Shown piece by piece: positions 18,155-27,877 of a DNA stretch of 64,000 nt. A program made the position numbers and the translations under genes. The notes beneath the pieces were generated by a model. That model was not told the origin of the DNA and did not search any database. It was given only the letters and a program-made list of their open reading frames with translations. Source of the stretch: Aurelia coerulea (Eukaryota; Cnidaria; Scyphozoa; Semaeostomeae; Ulmaridae); assembly GCA_039566865.1 (NCBI GenBank), contig CM076959.1, forward strand, positions 15,421,501 to 15,485,500, in the 5' to 3' direction. Positions within the stretch are counted from its first letter, which is position 1, and every line of letters begins with the position of its first letter.

Positions 18155-19750
18155 TATAAGCCCAGGGCTTGCTGTAATTTGCAAAATATTTTTGTAGCAT
18201 TTTTCACTTACAATCTGCAAGGCAACTTGGATCTAGACTTAGCTGTCTTGTGTCCTAGCGCTTGAAATCAGAGAAAATGTACCGAAAATACAGAGAAAAA
18301 TCGATTCTGCAAATTACGATATGCCCATGGCTTGTTGTAATTTGCGAAAGTGTTTCTGTAGCATTTTTTATTTACAATCTGCAAGGCAACTTGGATCTAG
18401 ACTTAGCTGTCTTGTGTCCTAGCGCTTGAAATCAGAGAAAATGTACCGAAAATACAGAGAAAAATCGATTCTGCAAATTACGATATGCCCATGGCTTGTT
18501 GTAATTTGCGAAAGTGTTTCTGTAGCATTTCTCATTTACAATCTGCAAGGCAACTCGGATCTAAATTTGCTGTCTTGTGTCCTAGCGCTTGAAATCAGAG
18601 AAAATGTACCGAAAATACAGAGAAAAATCGATTCTGCAAATTACGATATGCCCATGGCTTGTTGTAATTTGCGAAAGTGTTTCTGTAGCATTTCTCATTT
18701 ACAATCTGCAAGGCAACTCGGATTTAAATTTGCTGTCTTGTGTCCTAGCGCTTGAAATAAAAGAAAATGTACCGAAAATACAGAGAAAAATCGATTCTGC
18801 AAATTACGATATGCCCATGGCTTGTTGTAATTTGCGAAAGTGTTTCTGTAGCATTTCTCATTTACAATCTGCAAGGCAACTTGGATCTAAATTTGCTGTC
18901 TTGTGTCCTAGCGCTTGAAATCAGAGAAAATGTACCGAAAATACAGAGAAAAATCGATTCTGCAAATTACGATAAGCCCAGTGCTTGTTGTAATTTGCAA
19001 AATATTTTATAGCATTTTTCATTTAAAATCTGCATGGCAACTTGGATCTAGAATTTGCAGTCTTGCGCTTGAAATCAGAGAAAATCTATTGAAGATACAG
19101 AGAAAAAGTCCATTTCGCAAATTACGATAAGCCCAGTGCTTGTTGTAATTTGCAAAATATTTTATTGCATTTTTCATTTAAAATCTGCATGGCAACTTGG
19201 ATCTAGAATTTGCTGTCTTGCGCTTGAAATCAGAGAAAATCTATTGCAGATGCAGAGAAAAAGTCCATTTCGCAAATTACGATAAGCCCAGTGCTTGTTG
19301 TAATTTGCAAAATATTTTATAGCATTTTTCGTTTAAAATCTGCATGGCAACTTGGATCTAGAATTTGCTGTCTTGCGCTTGAAATCAGAGAAAATCTATT
19401 GAAGATACAGAGAAAAAGTCGATTTCGCAAATTACGATAAGCCCAGTGCTTGTTGTAGTTTGCGAAATATTTTGTAGCATTTTTCATTTAAAATCTGCAT
19501 GGCAACTTGGATCTAGAATTTGCTGTCTTGCGCTTGAAATCAGAGAAAATCTATTGAAGATACAGAGAAAAAGTCGATTTCGCAAATTACGATAAGCCCA
19601 GCGCTTGTTGTAGTTTGCAAAATATTTTATAGCATTTTTCATTTAAAATCTGCATGGCAACTTGGATCTAGAATTTGCTGTCTTGCGCTTGAAATCAGAG
19701 AAAATCTATTGAAGATACAGAGGAAAATTCGATTTCGCAAATTACAATAA
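18155..19750. repeat. tandem array, 163-bp then 155-bp monomers, about 10 copies
   Basis: The block CGCTTGAAATCAGAG ends at 18273, 18437, 18600, 18763 (variant), 18926, 19080, 19235, 19390, 19545 and 19700. The first five units are 163-164 bp, the rest 154-155 bp; the switch loses about eight bases (TGTCCTAG before CGCTTG) and swaps GTACCGAAAATAC for CTATTGAAGATAC. Overlapping 80-109 codon plus frames across the first units arise because 163 bp shifts frame by one and are not genes. The array starts directly after the retrotransposon 3' end. Confidence 0.92.
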
Positions 19751-20002
19751 ACAGCCCCGCTATTACGACTTTACACAGAAGACGATTGCAGGGCGATTGC
19801 ATAACAGAGAGCGACTTTGACAGCAGATAGATGAGAAAAAGCTTCGTTATTAGCTAATTGATACAAGACACATGGGAAACTGAAGCTTAATATCAGCTAT
19901 GCCTGCGATGTGATCGGCTTCATGGACCTATTGCGCTTACATACAAATAATTCAAATATTCAAATCTACGTCATTGTGAAAACCTGATAGGGAGAAGTGG
20001 CC
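19751..20002. other. unassigned intergenic or intronic DNA
   Basis: Nothing recognised between the tandem array and the next inverted-repeat element. Confidence 0.4.
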
Positions 20003-20320
20003 CACAGGTAACGGGGGAAATTTAGTATTAAAGTAGCAAGTACCTCTCTTCTTACTGTAGTGTTTGGCAAATTTGCCAATTTTGTCTAGATTAGATCAGG
20101 CCAACCTAAAGAATGTTTGTGATACAAACAGTTCCTGTTTCCGCTCTTACCAATTTTGTCTACATTAGACTAGGGCAACCACAACAACCGGAACTGTTTG
20201 TATGAGAAACATTGTCGTGGCTGGCCTATCTAATCTAGACAAAATTTGCAAATTTGGCAGGCACTAAAGTAAAAAGAGAGGTACTTGTTACTTCTATATT
20301 AATTTTCCCCGTTACCTGTG
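20003..20320. mobile_element. 318-bp inverted-repeat element
   Basis: The arms 20003-20135 and 20190-20320 are inverted copies beginning CACAGGTAACGGGG. The centre holds an extra copy of the arm segment CAATTTTGTCTA.ATTAGA. Flanks AGTGGCC (19996-20002) and AGTTGCC (20321-20327) look like a 7-bp target duplication with one mismatch. It abuts the CAAC-rich block at 20321, so it probably inserted into that repeat or exon. Confidence 0.8.
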
Positions 20321-20425
20321 AGTTGCCTCGGCAGTTGTCGTCGTTGTTGTTCTCTTAGCTGGGGTATCTGTTGCTCAGCATTATCGCCTTTGCTGTAGCA
20401 GTGTAGCAGCAGATCCGTCGATGCT
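20321..20425 (-). repeat. second copy of the CAACAACGAC-rich block
   Basis: Paralogous to 15350-15475. The two copies share sequence on both sides of GGCGATAATGCTGA. An inverted-repeat element has inserted at its minus-strand downstream end. Confidence 0.4.
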
Positions 20426-20886
20426 TGTTGATGAAATTAAATTTTCATAATTTATCATCCACAGTGGAAATCTCTCATTTCAGCGTCTCAATCTCACGGA
20501 GCTTATTTTTGATGAATTGTTTTGATCGTTCCTGTAAGTGACGAAGCCTTTACAACGCCGCTCAAACAGAATCAGATATGTTGCCTTGCATCTTGCATCT
20601 GGATAAATTCGTGCATTTATGAATAGAATTACACGTGAGGTCCAAGGGATTCTTGGTGCCTCGGATCCCGTTTGCACGGGATTGGATCTACACAGATCTC
20701 AAATTGGCTCTTTAAAAACCCTATCTCACATGGGAGTTTTAAAGTGGTCAATACCTGAGAAGTCTGATTCAACCTCCCTCTTTTCTCTGCTGTTATCACG
20801 GGCAACGGTAAGATCAACTGTATGCCTATCTTAGTGTTTGTCTGTTATGGCCTAATGCCCCAAAATCAACAATCTTCGCAACATAC
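20426..20886. other. unassigned; small plus frame 20619-20834
   Basis: A 71-codon plus frame contains a possible GTAAGA donor near 20811, and the opposite strand is open as well. Not enough to call an exon. Confidence 0.25.
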
Positions 20887-21000
20887 CTCCAGTCCTTTGT
20901 TGACTAAAGCATGCTTAGCATCAATTAACTGTTGAAAGCAACATGATTGTTCTTCTTCTGTGTTCATCTGCTCTCGTATTATCGAAACTGTCAAGTCGCA
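20887..21000 (-). CDS. candidate internal coding exon, unrecognised gene
   Basis: On the minus strand an acceptor CTCGCTTGCAG (AG at 21001-21002) is followed by 114 nt, exactly 38 open codons, and a consensus donor GTATGT (20881-20886). The segment reads CDLTVSIIREQMNTEEEQ, a Cys-Cys pair and an alpha-helical FQQLIDAKHALVNKGLE end. The exact multiple of three and the good donor favour a phase-0 exon. The family is not recognised. It could belong to the same minus-strand gene as 13981-14312, with the 16-20 kb repeats in its introns. Confidence 0.4.
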
Positions 21001-21489
21001 CTGCAAGCGAGGGAGTCGTGCTTTCGCTTTCAGGCTCCATACACTTTTAGGCTCTAAATTTCTTTTTAGAACCAATATTAGCCTACTTTGGATTTGATAT
21101 TAGCCTACTTTGAAAAATTGAGCCTTCTGCTTCTTATAAGCTATTTGCTATTAAAGGGCGAGTGTATTGCACTAAAAAAAAAGATTCAGGAAGTTGCGCT
21201 AAATAGTAAGTGCAGCACAAATGCACCATCAGTAGTTAGTGATTTAAAATGTGCATCCGTTTTGAATTACTTAAGAGCTTACGATTTCAAATTTATTTTA
21301 AAATTGAAAATTGCGAAAGGTTTTCAATGCCATTCAAGATAGGAGCATTTGCTCCTCGTTCGGAAAATAATACAAAGATTTTCCCGCTTTTCCGACACAG
21401 GACCATGTGAATGCAAAACAAATCGCAATGCCTCTATCAGGCTTAAATCCCTATATGTGTTTATTCTTTTTCGTTTTTGTTCTGTGTAT
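21001..21489. other. unassigned, possibly intronic
   Basis: A short direct repeat (GATATTAGCCTACTTTG, about 21075-21112) and an A9 run. Open frames on both strands are unsupported. Confidence 0.35.
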
Positions 21490-21610
21490 AGTATAGTTGA
21501 ATTGTAAGTGCCAGCCATAGTGGAGACCAGATGACCCAGTGTCTTTACCCGCAGTGGTTGGTACATAGGAATGTATGTATTTTGTAGTTTAGATAATTTT
21601 TTCAAATCAA
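21490..21610 (+). repeat. second retrotransposon 3'-tail-like sequence
   Basis: Similar to 400-545 (see there). It ends at an (AT) microsatellite rather than an A-tail. Confidence 0.35.
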
Positions 21611-21627
21611 TATATATATATATATAA
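21609..21627. repeat. (AT)n microsatellite
   Basis: About nine TA units in a row. Confidence 0.9.
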
Positions 21628-22637
21628 AATGCTTGAATTGGGCTTGCTCAGTTCTTGATTTAGACACTGAGTGCCAGAAGCACTGTAACAATATTGTTTC
21701 TCTACCGAGCTAGCCTTGCTGCGTGCTATCCAGGAGACCTCTGTATCATTGAAATTGTTTATGATTTAACAAAAGCAACGAGCCTACCTTCTCCAACCCG
21801 CATTGAAGCAAGCAGAACTACAAGGCCAATTGCACAGCCAAAACATCTCAAAATCTTCAAATCCATTTTGAAGCAAATGATCTTTTGTATTATATATCCA
21901 AGCAGTATCTTCCAGCTACCTTCAAGCTAGCTTTTTTGAATATAGAAACATTTGCAAATCTAATTGACCTTAATTTCTTGTAGACCTTAGATCAATTTTG
22001 CCCTTGCGCCCCTTGTGGTAAGTTATTTGCGAACAGCTATGACGTTATCAATGGCTAATCACTGAGCGCTATTGAGCAGACTACGCTTGCTTAGGTACCA
22101 GTCGGAAAATCAAATCTTTTATTTTCTTAACGCAAGCAGGTCAGGTAGATTCATTACTTGCCTTCAAATATGAATTAATTGGGGTTAAGCTGGGTAATTC
22201 TGTGAGTAAAGTTAATTTGATTACGAGTTTGATCAGATGCTTATCAATTAGGCTACAAACGGATTTCTTGAACAGAGGCCTTTGCAGATGGATTTTTGAT
22301 AGGTCCAACAATAAAACCTTACTCTTGCTTTTATCGGTTGTCTTTCGACGCCATAAGAGATGGTCACAAACTCCCTTTGTTTTGATCTTCAATATAAAAC
22401 CTCGATCAAATTTCAGTATTGTAACTCTGGTTGTTGTTTCTGCACGTAGCTGTGCAAGAGCAAGAAAGCTCAGTTCTGATTGGTCAAAATCAGCTGACAG
22501 TCCGCATCCCAAAGAATGGCTGCTCATTTTGGGAAGTCGGCATTGTTTTAAACAAAAGTATCTCCAGTTCGTCTCCCCAACAATAACGCGACCCCTCATT
22601 AAAAGAACCATTGTAGCCTGGGTCCTTCGCATGCACG
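21628..22637. other. unassigned DNA with long frames on both strands
   Basis: A 187-codon plus frame (22202-22765) and a 163-codon minus frame (22141-22632) overlap almost completely. Neither has recognisable domains. The plus frame runs on into the arm of the next inverted-repeat element and lacks an ATG at its listed beginning. A CTGATTGGTC (CCAAT-type) word at about 22475 is the only promoter-like hint. I do not call a gene. Confidence 0.3.
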
Positions 22638-23010
22638 CTACAATTTCAGACGATCAGAAAATCAAAGTTGGCCTAAATGGACAATACAGATCCACAGTGC
22701 AGTATCGTTGGGGAGACGAGATATTTGTCCTAGGGAACTTGTGTGTCCCCCGTGCAGTAGGTTAATGCTAATGCGCCCGGCAGAGTTCCAACTCAAAACG
22801 CTATTGCGCATGAGATTTAACCCACTACACGGAGGAGGGACACATACGTTTCCTCGAACGAACCGTATCTCGTCTCCTTAACAAAGTAGTTGGATTGACA
22901 GAACAGTGCGAATAAAATGAAAAAACTTTCTATTCGTTCTACAACTGCAGTGTGGATCGATAGTTTCCACGTAGGCCAAATTAGATTTTCAGTCAATCTG
23001 AAATTTCAGC
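22638..23010. mobile_element. inverted-repeat element, about 373 bp
   Basis: The left arm (22638-22777) and right arm (22805-23010) pair through AATTTCAGA.GAT.AGAAAATC, TTGGCCTA, GATCCACA.TGCAG, GGAGACGAGATA and GTGTGTCCC...GTGCAGTAGGTTAA. The right arm is longer by an internal insertion of about 65 bp (near 22880-22950). The loop is short. Old MITE-like element; family unknown. Confidence 0.65.
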
Positions 23011-23359
23011 TGGTCCTCAAATAAACCTGGGTGTCGATGACTCTTTAAATGTGAGCCACCGAAGAAGGAGACATGAAAAATTGTGCTTCTGATGTGAATT
23101 CAGCTTCTCTCTCAGCAACTGGCCTACTCCTGTACATCAAAATCCAGACGCCTTACTTCCAAACTCCACCCAAACTCATAAGTAATGCTGTGAAGCTAAA
23201 CTATTCCCATCTGCAGAGCGTGCTCGCGAACACCTGCGGCTAACATAGCTTTGCTACATTGAAATGCGTGATCTTACGGGTGCCCGCAGAAATGAATCGA
23301 TGTCATCTCCATGGCAACTGATTAGCGCGTGGCGTCAAGTTTGGTTTGGCGCGCTTTGA
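23011..23359. other. upstream flank of the secreted-protein gene
   Basis: Lies immediately 5' of the first exon and should contain the promoter. GC-richer patches (GATTAGCGCGTGGCG, GGTTTGGCGCGC) at about 23320-23355 are the best candidates for a TATA-less core promoter. No TATA box was found. Confidence 0.25.
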
Positions 23360-23563
23360 TTTGTTTTGTGGCTGTAGCAAATTGATGTTCGCTTGCTATG
23401 GATTTCTCGTATTTGGATCTTAGAAGTTGGATTGGCAATTTTTAAGGAAGAAAGATTATTTTCTTGGAGAGAAAGAAAAAGCTTTGGAAATTGCCGTTTC
23501 ACACATGTATTCCATAACTCGAAATCAAGATTAAAATTTTTACAAGTATTGAATATACTCAAG
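23360..23563 (+). other. non-coding first exon (5' UTR) of the secreted Lys-rich protein gene
   Basis: The exon ends with a consensus donor, CTCAAG then GTAAGC at 23564. The 5' limit is a guess. The frame that joins exon 2 in phase is open through this exon but contains no ATG before an upstream TAG, so the first in-frame ATG is in exon 2. Short upstream ORFs start at 23385 (12 codons) and 23398 (15 codons), plus one more near 23506; such uORFs could lower translation. The 77-codon open frame listed over this stretch uses a TTG start and runs into the intron. Confidence 0.55.
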
Positions 23564-24492
23564 GTAAGCGGTTTGTTTACATATACCTACTTTTACCAAA
23601 ATTTTTGCTATTTATCAAATAGGTAAAGACGTGTGTTATATGTAAGCCATGTTCCTGTCGACAAGCATGCTACTCAAATTTTGAAAAAATATACTGAATG
23701 TGGAAATGTATACAATCTTTTCATATAAGAATACTATATATTTTGTCCAGCCTCGATATTCTTGAGAAATTTTCATTTTGAATCTGAATGTATTCTTATT
23801 TTTTTAAATCTGATATGGTTTAAGGGAAACATAGTTGAAGGAAAATGTTATCACGAGGAAATGGTCGAACGAAAGAAAAATGTAAGCAATTATAACGATA
23901 AGAAGACATGTCAGTCATGAGATTCTCTTTGTTCTAACATGCTGCAATATATTTGAAGTTCAAAAGAAATGTTCTAACATGGCACAATCTAGACCATTCA
24001 GCTTTTGCTTTTCAGTAAAATATATCTTTTTAAAGAAATCTTGTTGATCGCTAAACTCAAGAAGCTCCATTTGTTGATAAAAACTCACACAAGCAACTAT
24101 CTTAATGATCATGGAGATCCTCGCCATATTTTGTACATTGTTTGCACCTTTTCCTGTATCGTATTCCTTAAAAAGTACTTGAGTAATGTCTAAAATTGGA
24201 AAGGCTTCAAAAAGTTTGTTATGAAATGTTCATGAAGGCACAGGCAGTGAACATGAAGATTGCGTGGAAAATTTAAGAAACTCGTAAGATAATGTAAGAT
24301 CTCAAAATCTGAAATATTTAAGACACGTTAGTACTGACTCATATTCGCAGTTTGCTATGAAAAAAAGAATTCTCTCATAATTCACATTAATATGTTTCAT
24401 ATTTGATTCTGTTCATAATCTTATGAGTCGTCTTTAGTTGTTTCCAGCTTGAGTCGTCTTTAATTCAATGAATATGTTTTTTTTTATTTCAG
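23564..24492 (+). other. intron 1 of the secreted-protein gene
   Basis: 929 bp from GTAAGC to a strong polypyrimidine acceptor (TTTTTTTTATTTCAG). AT-rich, with no element termini recognised. A 62-codon frame at 24005-24193 has no support. Confidence 0.6.
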
Positions 24493-24510
24493 AAGATTGC
24501 AACAATTACG

Positions 24511-24604
24511 ATGCGATATAAAGTATTTGTCTTTCACATCATTTCAATTTGCTTCCTGTCATTTATAACATCTATACGATGCTTTCGCTCAGAGGAGGCT
24601 GAAG
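24511..24604 (+). CDS. signal-peptide exon of secreted Lys-rich protein
   Basis: The exon begins at 24493 after TTTTTTTTATTTCAG. ATG at 24511 opens MRYKVFVFHIISICFLSFIT, a basic start followed by a hydrophobic core of about 16 residues: a clear signal peptide with likely cleavage near residues 22-27. The exon ends GAGGCTGAAG before the donor GTGAAA (24605), leaving one base of a Gly codon. That base joins GC at 26273 to give GGC and continues in frame (EEAEG then QLKNEAS). This exon is too short for an ORF caller and supplies the true start of the gene. Confidence 0.82.
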
Positions 24605-25249
24605 GTGAAATATTCATATCTACTTTATGTAGGCCGTTTTAAACCAAATTTTATGAAACATGAACAATAAGTATCTATCGCACATACACTTGTAGCTTAC
24701 GACCAGACCCATTATTCCTAAAGAATAAAGGGTCGACGAAACAAGGGAACAAAGCTTGCTATTGCCGCCCAATTAAAGGAATTGAGTCCAAATGAATAGC
24801 TGAGCGTTAACTCTATCCTGAAGTTTTGCCGACAAACCGCTGACGGCCCTTTATTATCGCACAATAATGCTAAAGTCATTAGCAGTGGAGACTAAAGGCT
24901 TCTTAATCCTTGCATTATCCTTCAGGATTTTCTTTGGTTTAAGTTCAATAGCAATTAAATCACAACTGTTGATTTATGATAGAAAAGAAGTTTCTATTGG
25001 TCATGAGCGCGCTATCTATGCGGACTCGATGCCTTTAATTATGTCAATCAAATAATGTGTGAAATGGCGTCTCAAAAAGGCAGCATCAATTAAAAGGGGC
25101 TCCGTCTCCAAATTTCGGTCGAAAAAAAGATTTTTGAGACTTTTTGATGGCAATCTCCCACAGATTTTCGCCCGTTTATTCAAAGACAAAAGCATCAATT
25201 GAAGATAAATCTATGTACTTTACAAAGGAAAAAATTAAACATTCATATC

Positions 25250-25400
25250 TTCTACGATTGCTTGGATATAAGTGGATTTTTAACGGGCACTTTTTGGTGG
25301 CTTGGGTGAAGCCACCAAACAAACTGCAGAAAACAACGGAGAACAATTGACACGTGCAGTGTTTACAGATTTATTTACAGTTTGACGACGGTGTCCCGTT
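25250..25400. repeat. dispersed repeat copy (partner of 8350-8490)
   Basis: Shares AAGTGGATTTTT, CCAAACAAACTGCAG, TTTACAGATTTATTTACAG and TTTGACGACG with the copy near 8.4 kb in the same orientation. It contains its own small dyad GGTGGCTT...AAGCCACC (about 25294-25316). Confidence 0.6.
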
Positions 25401-25652
25401 AAGTTCCAGAAGTCTTGAAACCATATTACCAAGTATTTGCTCTTTGTTTCGCAGGAAGAAACTTCTCGTATTACAAGTCTATATTTATGGTCCTCGATGT
25501 AGAGTTTAGAAGTGTTGTCCACGTTAGTATTCATCACCTCAGAAAGACGTCTTGACGACATTTAAATGCATCAATAAAAAATTCAGAAAAAGATTAAGTG
25601 TTAAATATCTTCATGTAAAAATCACAAAATATCATAACTTCGGTGCTTTGTC

Positions 25653-25746
25653 AGCCTGTGCGCAGACTTTGATCCTTGGGGAGGAGAGGAAAGAACGGTT
25701 CCTTTCCTTCCTCTCCTCCCAAGTAACCAAAGTATGTGCGTAGGCT
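25653..25746. repeat. long intronic hairpin, about 45-bp arms
   Basis: AGCCTGTGCGCAGACTTTGA through GGGGAGGAGAGGAAAG pairs with CTTTCCTTCCTCTCCTCCC through AAAGTATGTGCGTAGGCT with a few mismatches and a very short loop (about 25695-25700). Lying within an intron, it would fold in the pre-mRNA. Either a short MITE or a hairpin RNA source. Confidence 0.75.
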
Positions 25747-26272
25747 AATACTTTGTGCCCTGGGAAAAGATTTTCGTTTACTTATAGGTGTCAACTTTCA
25801 AATGAGAATAAGAGTTTTAGAATTGAGATTGCAAACATTCTATGGTATTTTTAGTTATTTTCTAATTCATTGCATTCAACCGAAAATAGCTTTATTTATT
25901 AACTAAACTACAATACACATACAGTAGTGAGGTCAGTCTAGCAAGATTGTATATAGGTGTGCCAAGTAGAGCTAACACGGAAAGCACATTATTCCTATCG
26001 CTCGTACGTTCATTTGATACATGTAACCTGAATCTCTGAAAACAGGGAGGGATGGGCGGGAGGGACCTATCATTCATAGAAGTGCTTGCTATCGACCGGT
26101 GATTCTCCATGCCTTTAAGAGCTTTTTATATTTGCCTACTAAGCACGCCTCCACGGAGATCGTGCAACAGTATTCCCTTACGAAACTTAACAATGCTACT
26201 ACAAAATAGTTTCCTATTGTATACTGTTAATAAATTCATTTCTTAAAATTCACTCTGTTGATTCTTCTGCAG

Positions 26273-27843
26273 GCCAATTGAAGAATGAAGCATCAATCCT
26301 CGGAAATGCAGAGGAGGGAAACACGAATTCAGTTGTACTGCATCAGTACAAACGTAGCATACGTGAAGATGATGACGTCATCAGTGCAGTGCCGAATCTA
26401 ATGACAGAGAATATGATGAAAAACGATTTAATGGCGATGTCAACTCCAGCTAAATATAGAGAAAAGAGAAGTAAACATTCGAAAAAGTCTGCAAAGAAGT
26501 CGTCGAAGAGAAGTGAGATAGATCATCCCACGAATACGAAAGATGAGCTTATGAATATCTTGGGTGCAATTAGAACTGCGAAACATCATAAATTGTCACG
26601 AAATGATATCAGGAAACTGGCGAAGAAGGCATTTGCTCGTTTGAAATCGAAGAAGAGTAATGTAAAGGGAAGTGGGAAGGACGAGAAATCTAAAAAGGTC
26701 GAGCAGCCGAAGAGTGTGACAAAAAGCGTAGATAAGAGTGAGGCAAAGAGTGAGACCAAAATCGAGCCAAAAGTTGAAACAAAAGTTGAGAAACAAAGTA
26801 AGAAGGAGACAGTTTCAACGAATGATAATGTAAAAGCAAAGGATACTATAAACACGAAAGTGGCAAGCGAGAAGATAACCAAAACAGCCAAAGAAGACGA
26901 ACAGGCTTTTTCCAACATATTTGATGATGCTGTGAAGCAAAAACCTTCTGAATTTGCAGAGGATATCTCCAAATTAGGCGACACGGCCAAAATAAGCCAA
27001 ATGATATCAGACGAATCGATGACACATAAGATCGAAGGTCTTGATGCCACTTTAGACTCACTTGGGGATAAGAAATCGACCACCCCTTCTGATGAGCCAG
27101 CTGCAACGGATACGTCAAAGTCTATCGAACAAGAACTGCATAAGGAGATGGAAGCTAAGGGGGAACCGTCTGCTGAAAAATTAGAGAACAAATCGACTGC
27201 AAAGAAAAGCAGCATCCCTGCCTCTGGAAGAGACGAGAAGATTAAAACATTGAAAACGTTGCTCGCAAAGGCAAATAAGAGCAAGGTTCCGAAGAAGTTC
27301 TTAGAGCAGTTTCCAGCAGGATTGCGAATGATAGCTTGGAGGGAATTATTGGAAAAGAAGAAAAAGGAATTAGGAGAGCTTGAAGAGCTACAGTCGAAAG
27401 AAGACATCGCCAAAAAAGATAAGGGCGGAGATGCAGATGATCACCCCGTCACAGTTAATATAGACATTGATCCAAACGCAGATAAAAATATAAAGGCAAC
27501 AGCAAAATTAGACGGGGGTAAAGACAAATCAGACGGCTCTTCCGACAAACACCATCTTGCTAGCCATGTCAAATACTTGCAAAAGCATCTCAATAGTGCA
27601 CAGGACTTGCGAAAGTTGATTTCAAGGGCGCTAATTGGGCATTGCAAGACAACAGGAAAGAGAATTCTTAAGGCTTTCATCGCAATGGATAAGGCCTTAG
27701 CACGTGCTCAGAACATTGCCACTGTCATTGGAAAGAAATTCAAAGTTGATGCGAGCAAAATTGAAACTATTGTTGTCAATAAGGAAGATGAGGTGGTCGA
27801 ATCATTCCTCAGGGACATATTTTCTAATTTCACACCACAGTAG
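26273..27843 (+). CDS. secreted Lys/Glu-rich protein, terminal exon (protein 554 aa in total)
   Basis: The exon follows TTCTTCTGCAG and runs 1571 nt to TAG (27841-27843). With the 94 coding bases of the previous exon it gives 555 codons including the stop. Residue layout: signal peptide 1 to about 25; dibasic KR at 58-59; a furin-type REKR at 94-97, suggesting a cleaved propeptide; Lys/Ser-rich basic run 97-113; a helical basic segment about 119-159; a low-complexity KxExK region about 160-245; acidic Ser/Asp/Thr-rich stretch about 245-340; a predicted helix about 359-404; Asp/Lys-rich linker; and a better-structured helical C-terminus about 458-554. Apart from Cys14 and Cys24 in the signal region, only one Cys (489) is seen. 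I do not recognise a family. Charged, low-complexity secreted proteins of this kind are found in invertebrate extracellular or biomineral matrices, but that is only analogy. The antisense 275-codon frame is a shadow of the AAG/GAA-rich coding strand. Confidence 0.85.
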
Positions 27844-27877
27844 GGTTTCAAACCTTTTTCGAATTGTTACTTTTCTA

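Larger units (their letters stand above)
24605..26272 (+). other. intron 2 of the secreted-protein gene
   Basis: 1668 bp, from GTGAAA to TTCTTCTGCAG. It contains a 29-nt dyad GACCCATTATTCC...GGGTC (about 24704-24734), the dispersed repeat copy at 25250-25400 and a long hairpin at 25653-25746. No other coding sequence is supported. Confidence 0.65.

Noticed and set aside
18426..19130. Overlapping 71-109 codon plus frames with repeated peptide
   Set aside because: Produced by the 163-bp tandem array, each frame shifting by one base per unit.
22141..22765. 187-codon plus and 163-codon minus frames over the same DNA
   Set aside because: Mutually overlapping, no domains, no ATG at the listed plus start, and the plus frame continues into an inverted-repeat arm.
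23393..23626. 77-codon plus frame as the gene's N-terminus
   Set aside because: Needs a TTG start and runs through the GTAAGC donor; the in-frame ATG with a signal peptide lies in the next exon.
26586..27413. 275-codon minus-strand frame
   Set aside because: Shadow of the plus-strand coding exon: AAG/GAA-rich codons read as CTT/TTC, giving a Ser/Phe-rich product; no splice or start support.
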